From positions 1 to 64,000 of the forward strand of contig CAKUJD010000008.1 of assembly GCA_934661195.1 (NCBI GenBank): a stretch of 64,000 nt of DNA, given 5' to 3'. The stretch is from an uncultured Muribaculaceae bacterium. Lineage in GTDB: Bacteria > Bacteroidota > Bacteroidia > Bacteroidales > Muribaculaceae. The position numbers and the translations under genes are program-made. The notes beneath the pieces were generated by a model, which saw only the letters and a program-made list of their open reading frames with translations, made no database searches and was not told the origin of the DNA. Of the stretch, positions 43,491 to 52,526 are shown piece after piece (the first letter of the stretch is position 1; every line of letters starts with the position of its first letter).

Positions 43491-45310
43491 GAATTTTGCA
43501 TTTCTAATAGTTTGCCACCTAATATTGTTAAAAACTCGTCTGAGAAAGACGTTATTCTACCAGCTCCTGGCAAGAATGTCATTTCGCTAAAGTAGACCTT
43601 GTTATGAAATTCGTAAAGATCAATTCTACAGAATGGTAGTGTCTTGCCCAACTGATGTACCACATGGCGCATCTTTTCCAGCGTTGTCGGAACAGGAATG
43701 TCCAATGAGCCTTCATGTCTATTGATGAAGCCAATTTGTTTCTCCCATATGTTCGTATCATAGATAACGCTACGCTGAGTTTTATATGAATTGCTATCAT
43801 ATACAACCTGGCAATAATCAGCCTTTCCATAAAAAGCAAAGAACTTATAACAAATTACAGAACTTGAATAGTCTTTATCAGGTGCCAGATATTCTTCTGC
43901 AAACACGCATGGTGATATTCCTTTATAGTGAGGTTCAGCTGTTGTGAGTCCGAACTGTGTATTCAACTTTTTCTTATAGAAGCGCTTAATAAACTCCATA
44001 TCTAGTGACCATTTGTCTCTTACCACAATACAAGAGCCATTGTCATGATTACATTTTAAGACGAACTGCTCTGGGAGCGTATCAAAGTCTATTGCAGATA
44101 CAGTTTTCCATTCTGCATATTTTTGACACAGTATATCCTCTAGATTTAGTTTCGCTATATAATCACGGACTGCAATCTTGTCAGCAAGCATTGTCCAACT
44201 TGATGTATCGGACTCTGTTAAAAGTCTAAAGAGCATCTTGTTGAAGTTAGAACAATTCTCTTCTGTTATGTCGATTCCAAATTTTTCTTTGTACAGTATT
44301 TTAGCAAGACGGACAGGTGCAATATGACCAAGTATATTATTTCTGACAAATCTCCAGCCATCTTTAAATGTCTTAATATGTGGGAAATATAAATCCTGTT
44401 GATTACCAGCATTTATAAAGTTCATCCTTGCCTGTTCATAATTGCGTGACAGCATAAACTCAGCATCCAAACCTACACCTACTACATATCCGCATTCCAT
44501 AGTACTTCTCCAATCCTGTAAGTAATTAGATAGCATAGGGGTATCAATACCATAAGCTTTGACTGTTTTTAAGAAGTTCTTTTCTGACAATCTACTAACA
44601 GGCATATTCTTTTTAGAACAAAAGTGCAGCACCTTAGCGTTGGCAAGGTATAAAGCGCCGAATCTTATCTGGCAATTCCAACTTCCATTCAGCTCTTCAA
44701 TTTTCACACAACATGGATCTAAGTTACTTTTTGAGAGTGCTGGTTCATCTATAAAAATTCCCTTTGATACAGACAGTTGGTAATTTGAGTGCCATTGCTT
44801 ATAAAACACATGAGCAGCTTCAGAGTCCTTTGCATACATAACTCCTCCGTTGAAGTATTGTGTTATCTTATCATGTTCATATTGTAGACCTGCATTCTGT
44901 TTCAAGAAATAGTCTCTCATCGGATGATGTTTGAACAAGCAATGCCCATCTAAGACGGCAGCAATATCAGCTGATTCCTGATCAATTTCTGCTAAAGACT
45001 GTATTACCATGGTATCACAATCCAAGTATAAGAAATCACCAAAGACAATTTCTCGTAATCTAGTCTTCATTAGTCTTGAGCGTTCAACTTTCGACACAGA
45101 AGGTTCGAAGTTCTCTACGATCGTCTTATTGACAATCGAAAATATCTGTTGTCGTAGTCCGTTTAAGGTAGCATACGTTCTATCGTCACATACTAGATAT
45201 ATTGTAGAATTAGGCATGTGATGACGAGCCGACATGACTGAGATTAAACACTGTTCCCAAAACAGGTCGTTTTCGTCACTAGACAAAACATATACTATTT
45301 TCGTATTCAT
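43457..45310 (-). CDS. Two-domain protein: GT8-like glycosyltransferase fused to TupA-like ATP-grasp
   Basis: A 617-residue cytoplasmic protein. The N-terminal 260 residues look like a GT8 retaining glycosyltransferase, with LYLDCDTMV (DxD at Asp97/Asp99) and FNGGVMYAKDSE. From about 330 to 610 there is an ATP-grasp domain of the TupA type (PEQFVLKCNHDNGSCIVVRD; EMTFLPGAGRI), a family named for teichuronopeptide synthesis, where it is thought to attach amino acids. The fusion suggests that one protein adds a sugar and then forms an amide or ester. ATG 45310 overlaps the upstream GT2 stop in an ATGA arrangement, so frames reaching 45352 are unlikely. Confidence 0.82.
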   Translation of the reverse strand: MNTKIVYVLSSDENDLFWEQCLISVMSARHHMPNSTIYLVCDDRTYATLNGLRQQIFSIVNKTIVENFEPSVSKVERSRLMKTRLREIVFGDFLYLDCDTMVIQSLAEIDQESADIAAVLDGHCLFKHHPMRDYFLKQNAGLQYEHDKITQYFNGGVMYAKDSEAAHVFYKQWHSNYQLSVSKGIFIDEPALSKSNLDPCCVKIEELNGSWNCQIRFGALYLANAKVLHFCSKKNMPVSRLSEKNFLKTVKAYGIDTPMLSNYLQDWRSTMECGYVVGVGLDAEFMLSRNYEQARMNFINAGNQQDLYFPHIKTFKDGWRFVRNNILGHIAPVRLAKILYKEKFGIDITEENCSNFNKMLFRLLTESDTSSWTMLADKIAVRDYIAKLNLEDILCQKYAEWKTVSAIDFDTLPEQFVLKCNHDNGSCIVVRDKWSLDMEFIKRFYKKKLNTQFGLTTAEPHYKGISPCVFAEEYLAPDKDYSSSVICYKFFAFYGKADYCQVVYDSNSYKTQRSVIYDTNIWEKQIGFINRHEGSLDIPVPTTLEKMRHVVHQLGKTLPFCRIDLYEFHNKVYFSEMTFLPGAGRITSFSDEFLTILGGKLLEMQNSWILKSKKIQM

Positions 45311-46287
45311 TTTCTCCATTCTGATAATCGTCCACTCGTTGAGCAAATCCAATTGTGTTCATCTGAATTCCAAAAACCTTCAAAGACACTTGTATTCATT
45401 GTTTCAACATTTCTGTCGAATACATCAAATTCTTCTTTGGATAGGCCATGTAAATTCTGTCTATATTTTCTTAATACACGCTCATAATATTCGCCAAGGA
45501 ACTCACAAAGAGTTTTTGGCATTTGAACTGTAGTCATGAACTCAATAGAATCCACACAGAACTTAATAGTATCTGAATATTTCTTGCCATTTTGTTTGCC
45601 ACGCATATCCGAATTTGGAGTTTGAACATAGATGTAGCCTACAACAGGCATATACACGAAGCTCTTGGCATAATAAATACATTTTAAGGTATGTACCACG
45701 TCCTCCCAATATACGTGCTCCTCATAAAAGAGATTATTCTGAATTAGGAAGTCTTTCCTGAACCATTTAGACCATGTCGCTCTTATTCTGTTTTCGTAAT
45801 GAACTGATGCTTCATAGGTAAGATATTCCAAACCAGACATTGGACCTACAGTTTTTTCGAACCATGCTTCACCATGTTTTTTACCATCCAAGCTCTCAGC
45901 TAGCGCATTAAATTGAAATACGTCCAATTCCGTTTCCCAAACTGCATTGAAAACAACATCTAGGATATTCTCTTCTAAATAATCATCAACGTCTACAAAC
46001 CACAAATATTTACCTTGTGCAGCATGAATACCGGTGTTTCGTGCAGCTCCTTGTTGTTTATTAGATTCGTGTCGAATTATTTGCATGTTGCTTATATCAT
46101 GCGATTGCTTATACTTTGTTGCTACAGCATAAGTGTTATCCTTGGAACAGTCATCGACAACGATAATTTCAAATAGTTTACCATTACATTTCTGATAAGC
46201 CTTTTGACGGACTATGGAATCTATGCAATGCTCTAAATACTGCTCAGCATTGAATGCAGGAATAACAATTGATAAGAATATCTCCAT
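45307..46287 (-). CDS. Family 2 glycosyltransferase
   Basis: A 326-residue inverting glycosyltransferase. The GT-A fold shows SIVIPAFNAEQYLEHCIDSI, EIIVVDDCSKDNT, and the donor-metal motif FVDVDDYLEENIL. An acceptor-side stretch YWEDVVHTLKCIYYA follows. No membrane segment, so it is probably cytosolic at the membrane face. It starts four bases after the GT-B gene and overlaps the next gene by four bases. Confidence 0.92.
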   Translation of the reverse strand: MEIFLSIVIPAFNAEQYLEHCIDSIVRQKAYQKCNGKLFEIIVVDDCSKDNTYAVATKYKQSHDISNMQIIRHESNKQQGAARNTGIHAAQGKYLWFVDVDDYLEENILDVVFNAVWETELDVFQFNALAESLDGKKHGEAWFEKTVGPMSGLEYLTYEASVHYENRIRATWSKWFRKDFLIQNNLFYEEHVYWEDVVHTLKCIYYAKSFVYMPVVGYIYVQTPNSDMRGKQNGKKYSDTIKFCVDSIEFMTTVQMPKTLCEFLGEYYERVLRKYRQNLHGLSKEEFDVFDRNVETMNTSVFEGFWNSDEHNWICSTSGRLSEWRK

Positions 46288-46291
46288 CGTA

Positions 46292-47338
46292 CTACATACT
46301 TAAGATTTTACGAATAGCAGTATCATTTCCTGGTATGAATGTCCTTTGGGCACATGAAGTATCCACCAGTTTTTTACACAAAGCAACAAACTCTACCAAA
46401 TCAATGTTAGTTGGAATTGCCTTTATATTATCAGAATTTATAGCCTTCAAATTCTGAGTTTGTTCTTTGCGTCGATAATCATCTCCAGTAATGACAGAAA
46501 TGGCTGGTATACCAAGAAAAGCCAATTCACTTAACGTGTTTCGACCGGAACGTGTTATAATTAAACATGCATCGTTGTAATAGTCAGAGGCATTAAGAAC
46601 ATGTGAATGCAGCACAACATTATTAGGGGTGTAGTTTTCGTTTATGGCATCATAAATATTTGAACTTGAACATATAATATGCATGGTGTAATCAGGCATC
46701 AAAACAGCAGCCTGCTGGCATAACTCAGCCAAGGCAATAGTAGACGCCGCAAATTGATGTCCAACATTTACAGTTCCTCCTCCCAAAACACAATATATAT
46801 TTTTGGAGGTTTTATGATAGACACTCATAATCTCTGGCCTTAATATAGTATTTGTAGAAACAAAATCTCTGTAAGTGCCGTTGTCTGTAATTTTTCGAAG
46901 ACCATGAACTATAGCCAAATCAGCACAAGCATACAACGTATTGAAATAGTCCATAGACTCTTTGTCATTCTCGTCATTTCGAACATCTGCAGGATTTAAC
47001 AAAACCGCAATTTTAATATTTGGATGCGAGATTCTTAATGAGTGAGTAAGCAAAGGTTCACCATCAATAAGCACAACGTTTGGGTTAAATGTCCTTATAG
47101 TTTGGTGAATATATTGTCCCATTTTGTTTGTTGGCAACAAGCCGATTGAGCAATAATCCATTGGAATTGCTTCTCTAATGTCTTCAAATCCGTGAGACTC
47201 CAAATATCTGTTACCCTGCAGATAACTAATACATTTTATTTCACAATCATATTTATCACGTAAAGTCTCCAACAAAGCTACACCTGAAACAACGCGTCCA
47301 AGCCCAGGGAAGCCTCTAAATATTCCAAGTATTTTCAT
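46292..47338 (-). CDS. GT-B fold glycosyltransferase (MurG/GT28-like)
   Basis: A 348-residue protein with two Rossmann-like halves. The N-terminal half starts MKILGIFRGFPGLGRV. The C-terminal half has YCVLGGGTVNVGHQFAAST and the donor-site pattern IITRSGRNTLSELAFLGIPA followed by KEQTQNLKAI, as in MurG, PseG and related GT28-type enzymes. It could be a glycosyltransferase or a nucleotide-sugar hydrolase; the context favours transferase. It overlaps the upstream gene by four bases. Confidence 0.72.
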   Translation of the reverse strand: MKILGIFRGFPGLGRVVSGVALLETLRDKYDCEIKCISYLQGNRYLESHGFEDIREAIPMDYCSIGLLPTNKMGQYIHQTIRTFNPNVVLIDGEPLLTHSLRISHPNIKIAVLLNPADVRNDENDKESMDYFNTLYACADLAIVHGLRKITDNGTYRDFVSTNTILRPEIMSVYHKTSKNIYCVLGGGTVNVGHQFAASTIALAELCQQAAVLMPDYTMHIICSSSNIYDAINENYTPNNVVLHSHVLNASDYYNDACLIITRSGRNTLSELAFLGIPAISVITGDDYRRKEQTQNLKAINSDNIKAIPTNIDLVEFVALCKKLVDTSCAQRTFIPGNDTAIRKILSM

Positions 47339-49086
47339 GAGAGTTTAATTATCTGATTAATTTCTGATATGTAGTACCTATGAATGGATAAAGAGTCCAC
47401 AGGAAGGTATACACCTCCTTGTCTTAACAAGAAAGCATACTGGTAATATTCACTTACTTTTCCGAGTATATACTCGCTATAATCTCCATATGGATATGCA
47501 TATGATTTAATCGGTCCAAAAATAATTTCTAATCTTCTCTTTGATTCCTCAAGTTCGAACACGATTTCATCATCATTCAGTCTAAGCAATGAGCGATGAG
47601 TGACGCCATGAGAACCAATTTCCCAACCATTTTGTTGAAGTTCCAGAAGGCCATCCACATCAAGGTGCATTCTTCTTTTTTTATCTTTGAAATTCCATTT
47701 GTTTGTGTCACCCATATAGTCAGAGCATACGAACACTGTTGCTGAAAAACCATAACGATTCATTATTGGCAACGCATTATCAAGCAATCCGACATATCCA
47801 TCATCAAAAGTACAGACTATACAATTTTTTCTTTTGTAAGCTGGCCTATTCATATAATCATTCATAGAACAAAGTATGTATCCTCTACCATGTACTTGCT
47901 CTACAAAACTTTCAAATACAGATATTGGAGTTGTTATATTGTCATGACTAACTCCGTCAACATCATGCAGTGAGAGAGAAATGATGCCGTCAGGCTTCGT
48001 TACAGCTACATGATTATCGTTATTAAACTGAGATTCCCACAAATGTTTAATCACCTCTTCTGTTGTTGATGTGAAGAAAGCAGAATAGAAACTTTCATAC
48101 TTATCCAACGAGTCCTCGTCAGTAATCATGTTGTATAGCTGAGCTGCCATCTTAGACGGTTCATAGCTGGAGAATATCATTTCAGGATAAAGTTTGTTGG
48201 CCATTTCTGCCACATAACCAGTATTTGTCAAAAGAACCGGTATTCCAAGAGACATGCTATCTATCACAGAATTACCCATTCCTTCACAAATTGAACCCTG
48301 GATATAATAGTCCCACCTACCCTGTACTCTTTTGAAATCTTCTCTCTCCATGTACCCCGTGAAGGATACTATATCTGAAATCTGCATTTCATCTGCAAGA
48401 TTTTGATATTGTTCTAGAACGTCATCATCAATCTGTCCTACACATTCCAAAGTAATATCTCGATTATACGTTCGTGCATAAGATGCAACCATTCTCATCA
48501 GAAGACTGATTCCTTTCTTCTCATTCAGATGGAATGCTCCACATCCAATATGAATGTTATTCTTATTGGGGGCCTTTATTTGCTTTGAGATACGTTCTGT
48601 ATAATTAGGAATGACAACAATGTCTGTTTTATTAGGCGCGACAAGTTTTATGTTATCAGCTATTTCTCGTGACAAAGCAAACACCTTATCACACTTCTCC
48701 AAGGCATATTTGTTGTAGTGGAAATTTTCAAAATTCCACTTGCATAGGTTTGCATCAGACCCACGAAACATCAGCCAATACCCGCATCTGCTTTTTTGCG
48801 CAAGAAGCGCGGTAAAATAGCCATTGTATCCTCCTCCGAAACCTATCAGCAAGTTTCCTTCAGGTATTGTTTCTACACATCTCTTTAACAAAGATTCCTT
48901 TACTAAATCAAATCCGAGATGGTTATTGTAACCACCGTGGATAACATCTGTTTCACATATACTTGAACGACAAACTTTAACACTGTGTCCCATACTTTGA
49001 AGCAAGCATTCCAGTTGGTGACAACTATATGAAAGGCCGCCACCTGAACCTGTTGAATATTCGTTAGTTATTATAGTTATATTCAT
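47335..49086 (-). CDS. Fusion of GT4 glycosyltransferase and NodB-type polysaccharide deacetylase
   Basis: A 583-residue protein. Residues 1-360 are a GT4-like GT-B transferase (GGGLSYSCHQLECLLQSMGH opening; EGMGNSVIDSMSLGIPVLLT as the ExxxxxxxE donor loop). Residues about 375-580 form a NodB carbohydrate esterase 4 domain: TFDDGY near 424 with the catalytic and metal Asp, and SHGVTHRSL with the metal His pair. It would transfer a HexNAc and remove its acetyl group, though order and substrate are inferred. Four-base overlaps with both neighbours. Confidence 0.88.
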   Translation of the reverse strand: MNITIITNEYSTGSGGGLSYSCHQLECLLQSMGHSVKVCRSSICETDVIHGGYNNHLGFDLVKESLLKRCVETIPEGNLLIGFGGGYNGYFTALLAQKSRCGYWLMFRGSDANLCKWNFENFHYNKYALEKCDKVFALSREIADNIKLVAPNKTDIVVIPNYTERISKQIKAPNKNNIHIGCGAFHLNEKKGISLLMRMVASYARTYNRDITLECVGQIDDDVLEQYQNLADEMQISDIVSFTGYMEREDFKRVQGRWDYYIQGSICEGMGNSVIDSMSLGIPVLLTNTGYVAEMANKLYPEMIFSSYEPSKMAAQLYNMITDEDSLDKYESFYSAFFTSTTEEVIKHLWESQFNNDNHVAVTKPDGIISLSLHDVDGVSHDNITTPISVFESFVEQVHGRGYILCSMNDYMNRPAYKRKNCIVCTFDDGYVGLLDNALPIMNRYGFSATVFVCSDYMGDTNKWNFKDKKRRMHLDVDGLLELQQNGWEIGSHGVTHRSLLRLNDDEIVFELEESKRRLEIIFGPIKSYAYPYGDYSEYILGKVSEYYQYAFLLRQGGVYLPVDSLSIHRYYISEINQIIKLS

Positions 49087-49718
49087 TGCTTCTTTCTTAT
49101 GATATATAATCGTTTTGTTCGTTTATTTTGAGGATAGCGATATGTCTCCCATGAACCAATGTCCGCATTGGGAAACAAACGTTCAATATCCTTTGAGTCA
49201 AGTCGTATTTGACAAGGGAAATTCTCGTCCTCTATAGTATAGGATGAATCGATAACTTCCAATATAAATAGAGCAGGAGTTCCTGCAATGTCGTAAAAGC
49301 CTTGCAGCTTGCGCAAATACTCTTCTTTAGTCTTTACACCATCGTCATATGCGCAATTCACTAAAACGAGTATGTCTGAAACAATAGGCGATTGAGGAAA
49401 CTCTGCGGACACTATAACATCATTCCGAGAAAACAAAGTGGCTATTTTTTCTTTTGCAACCTCGGCCATGTCAGTATCCCTTTCAAAAGCCTTTATATTT
49501 TTGAAACCCAAATGACAAAAGATGCTTGTTACATCACCTTGGCCACAACCTATTTCTACAACTCTTTGCTCTCTGTTTTCATTTTGTAAAATCTCAAACA
49601 CTTTCTTCCAATATATAGGAAAGGTTGGCTCACAGAACTGTTTGCTCCATGAACGTTGATACTTTTCCTTGATATTGTAGGAGTTGTAATTGACTAACAA
49701 CTCGTGAAGTTCTTCCAT
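49083..49718 (-). CDS. Class I SAM-dependent methyltransferase
   Basis: A 211-residue cytoplasmic protein with Rossmann motif I VVEIGCGQGDVTSIF and an acidic motif II (KAFERDTDMAEVAKEKI). The target atom is not evident; sugar O- or N-methylation fits the context. It overlaps the radical SAM gene before it by 25 bases and the GT4-NodB gene by four. Confidence 0.85.
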   Translation of the reverse strand: MEELHELLVNYNSYNIKEKYQRSWSKQFCEPTFPIYWKKVFEILQNENREQRVVEIGCGQGDVTSIFCHLGFKNIKAFERDTDMAEVAKEKIATLFSRNDVIVSAEFPQSPIVSDILVLVNCAYDDGVKTKEEYLRKLQGFYDIAGTPALFILEVIDSSYTIEDENFPCQIRLDSKDIERLFPNADIGSWETYRYPQNKRTKRLYIIRKKQ

Positions 49719-50578
49719 ATATCGTTAAGCTGGCTTATAATCTGTTCACTATCTTTTTGGATATCTATCGGGTAAGTTTCATCCTTCATGATGCACGGCT
49801 GAGCCACAAGGTCTGGATGAATTCTTATCTCACTAAAGTTTTTGCAAGTATCAATATCCTTGTAAAAGCAAGGGGAATCAATATACAGTATAGTGGTTTC
49901 CTTGTCACCATTCTTGATGCGCCATCTGATAGCACCAGTCCCTTTGATTTTCTTCTCTATACAATACTTTTCTAATAATGGGAACACGAATTCTTTATAT
50001 GTACAGCTGTCTTCACCTCCAATCTGAGGAAGCAGTTTTAAAGGAAGTTCATGTTGCAAAGCGAAATCAATCATGTCTTCAACGTCCGTCTTGTTGGAAG
50101 TTGTTTGTATGACTGTATTAAGCCCAATGTCAATTCCAGCCGAATGCACTTGCGAAACTTTATTAACAATAGTATCCAAGCACCCATTACCAGTACTTCT
50201 TCCAAAGGATATTGGATTAACATAAGGGAATTGAATGTTAAATTTCACACGTGTGTTGCTTAACTGCTTAATCTGTTCTGGAGAAATCAGGGAAAGATTC
50301 GTTGCGCAGCTGATGTCACAATCAAGATGCTGATCAGCATACATAATCATGTCAACAAGTCTTTTGTGAAGGAAAGGTTCACCGCCACTAATGTTAAGTT
50401 CTTCGATCTTCTGTGTAGACAACACATCAATAATGCGGCAAAAGTCTTCATACCTTATTACTCTGGCTTTTGATGTTTTTGCCTGCCCCTCGTTATGGCA
50501 AAACGGACATCTATAATTGCATCCATCTGTCACTAGGACTCTAATTTTATTCCACAATAAAGTCTCCATATTATGCAA
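49694..50578 (-). CDS. Radical SAM protein, MoaA-like
   Basis: A 294-residue enzyme whose cluster motif CNYRCPFC is at Cys20, Cys24 and Cys27, followed by HNEG. NISGGEPFLH is the usual GGE SAM contact. Near the C-terminus EIRIHPDLVAQPCI and several cysteines (Cys238, Cys247, Cys259 region) hint at a second, partial cluster site. The chemistry is unknown. It overlaps the previous gene by eight bases and the methyltransferase gene by 25. Confidence 0.85.
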   Translation of the reverse strand: MHNMETLLWNKIRVLVTDGCNYRCPFCHNEGQAKTSKARVIRYEDFCRIIDVLSTQKIEELNISGGEPFLHKRLVDMIMYADQHLDCDISCATNLSLISPEQIKQLSNTRVKFNIQFPYVNPISFGRSTGNGCLDTIVNKVSQVHSAGIDIGLNTVIQTTSNKTDVEDMIDFALQHELPLKLLPQIGGEDSCTYKEFVFPLLEKYCIEKKIKGTGAIRWRIKNGDKETTILYIDSPCFYKDIDTCKNFSEIRIHPDLVAQPCIMKDETYPIDIQKDSEQIISQLNDIWKNFTSC

Positions 50579-51686
50579 GAATTATTTTAGCATTATAATA
50601 TAGCTCCAGTTCATGAATTTTTTCGCCTAACAGATCACAACCGTCAGCATTATACATCTCGTTTGGAAGAATCATCACATCATTTTTTTCTGGACTAAAC
50701 TGCTCGCGAATATCTTTGTGATTGAGCAAGCCTGAAACAGAAACAGATCCACCATACAAATGGTTTTCTATCAAGTTTGTTTTCACGTTTGGTACATCTT
50801 TGAAAGCATTTGTAAAGTAATCATAACCCGATAATGGACAGATGAGATTTACGAATGTGCCTTCGGGAAGGCTCTTGATAATCTCCTTTTGTTTCTCAAT
50901 TCGCTCATCAGCATCTATAAAATATTCATTGTTCCCACCTCTGAACACATCTTTAAGAATAGGCACAGTAAATATTACATCGGGATAGTTATTCTTGACC
51001 CAAGTTATACACTCTTCGTATGTATCAATACAGGCTTGAGACAACTTCTTCAATCTAGGTTGAGACGTTGCTGTATGTTCCATTCTACGAACAAGAATCT
51101 GTCTGACTTTCTTGTTTACTCCTAGTCTATAAAGCAGTTCAAGGTCTCTCTTAATGTCATCAAGATTTCCTGTAAACATCAAAGTGCACTTATTCAATGG
51201 CGCATGCTCAAGTAAATACATAGTCCTCTCGCGTGCAGAACGTGGAATAATTGCCTCACGTTGTTCTTGCATAGTGATGAGAGACAGGTCTATACCATAA
51301 TTGGGTATTGATTTCAGAAAATCAATTTTATCTTCTTTTATATATGCTCCAGTAGTTACAGTGGTTATTTTCTTAGTGGGAAAATAGTCTGCTGCAATTT
51401 TGATGAAGTCATAGATGTCTGGATGCAAAAAAGGGTCTGTGTGGGGGGCGACAAGTACACCTGCACCCAGTCTAACATAGTTTACATTTGGGTTGATATA
51501 CTCAAATCCTTTTACCAAGTCTTCTTTGTCAATAGCTGGTATTTGGGGGTAATGACCCAAATACGAATCTGTATGAACTTTACAAAAAACACAACCTATG
51601 CCACAGTACTTACTTAAAATGGGGATATTACCGAACGTAGCTATTTCCATTCTGAATGCATCGAATTGTTCTCTATTTAGTACCAT
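50571..51686 (-). CDS. Radical SAM protein with DUF512-like C-terminus
   Basis: A 371-residue enzyme with cluster cysteines Cys28, Cys32 and Cys35 (SKYCGIGCVFCKV). The middle is a TIM-barrel-like radical SAM core (TVTTGAYIKEDKIDFLKSI). The last 70 residues (GGSVSVSGLLNHKDI, then DVMILPNEMYNADG) resemble DUF512, which is usually found in a different group of radical SAM proteins. A DUF512-type tail inside a glycan operon is unusual. The DUF512 link is from memory of the motif and needs a profile search. Confidence 0.75.
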   Translation of the reverse strand: MVLNREQFDAFRMEIATFGNIPILSKYCGIGCVFCKVHTDSYLGHYPQIPAIDKEDLVKGFEYINPNVNYVRLGAGVLVAPHTDPFLHPDIYDFIKIAADYFPTKKITTVTTGAYIKEDKIDFLKSIPNYGIDLSLITMQEQREAIIPRSARERTMYLLEHAPLNKCTLMFTGNLDDIKRDLELLYRLGVNKKVRQILVRRMEHTATSQPRLKKLSQACIDTYEECITWVKNNYPDVIFTVPILKDVFRGGNNEYFIDADERIEKQKEIIKSLPEGTFVNLICPLSGYDYFTNAFKDVPNVKTNLIENHLYGGSVSVSGLLNHKDIREQFSPEKNDVMILPNEMYNADGCDLLGEKIHELELYYNAKIILA

Positions 51687-51695
51687 AAATATATT

Positions 51696-52526
51696 TTATT
51701 TCTTATTTATATTCTGAATCCAGCTAACGTCAGGCTCTTTGAATTGCAGACTGTTCTGTGCAATAATATCTTTCCATGAGTTCCCGATATAAGACCATCG
51801 ATTATAGTCTGGATTCTCTTGCGTCATACTCTTGTAAGTATTGATGGCAGAAACACAAATTTCACACACATCGTGATTAAAGGCCCCATCAAAGAAATCT
51901 GATAGATTAGTTGGTAGATGATGCATGAACCTTCTGTGGTTGTTTATCGACACATACATTGCAGGGAAACATGCTGCAGTATATGCAAATCCAAAAACGG
52001 AGTAATGGATTCCGCACACTTCCACGCGATTGCATATAGTGGCCTTTTCATTAAAATCCCTTGGACATATAGTAATGTTTCGATGCTTTATATTCTTTAT
52101 CTTTAAGACTTCTTCTGCTGTTAATACATTGCCTTTCTCATGAATCGCATCTCCAATGCATACTGGAGAATAAACCACATAAGGCTTAGCCGTAATTGAC
52201 GGCTGTATTGTACCGTTAGATACGATGTTGATCTGTTCTATATAGCCAATATCTTTGAGTTCCTCAAATGCACAAACCGCATAATCTATAATGTCAGACA
52301 ACAAAGGTTCACCTCCAAGAATACGGATCATTTTGACCAGGCCAGGTTGGTGTCGTTTAATCTCCTGACATAGAAAATCTATATGTACCTTTTCCATGTC
52401 AATATGTGAGCGTGTTACCCCATATAGCTTTTCTGCATTGCAAAGTCGATTGCAATGTCTGCATGCGAGGTTACACCGATGTGTGATATCAACTTCTACT
52501 ATGATTCCTTTGAGTTCTGACTTCAT
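51696..52526 (-). CDS. Radical SAM protein
   Basis: A 276-residue enzyme. Cluster cysteines are Cys18, Cys22 and Cys25 (HRCNLACRHCNRLC), with RILGGEPLLSD as the GGE motif. A cysteine-rich C-terminal part (ATICNRVEVCGIHYSVFGFA; HDVCEICVSAI) could carry an auxiliary cluster. Function unknown. It overlaps the SPASM gene by four bases. Confidence 0.85.
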   Translation of the reverse strand: MKSELKGIIVEVDITHRCNLACRHCNRLCNAEKLYGVTRSHIDMEKVHIDFLCQEIKRHQPGLVKMIRILGGEPLLSDIIDYAVCAFEELKDIGYIEQINIVSNGTIQPSITAKPYVVYSPVCIGDAIHEKGNVLTAEEVLKIKNIKHRNITICPRDFNEKATICNRVEVCGIHYSVFGFAYTAACFPAMYVSINNHRRFMHHLPTNLSDFFDGAFNHDVCEICVSAINTYKSMTQENPDYNRWSYIGNSWKDIIAQNSLQFKEPDVSWIQNINKK

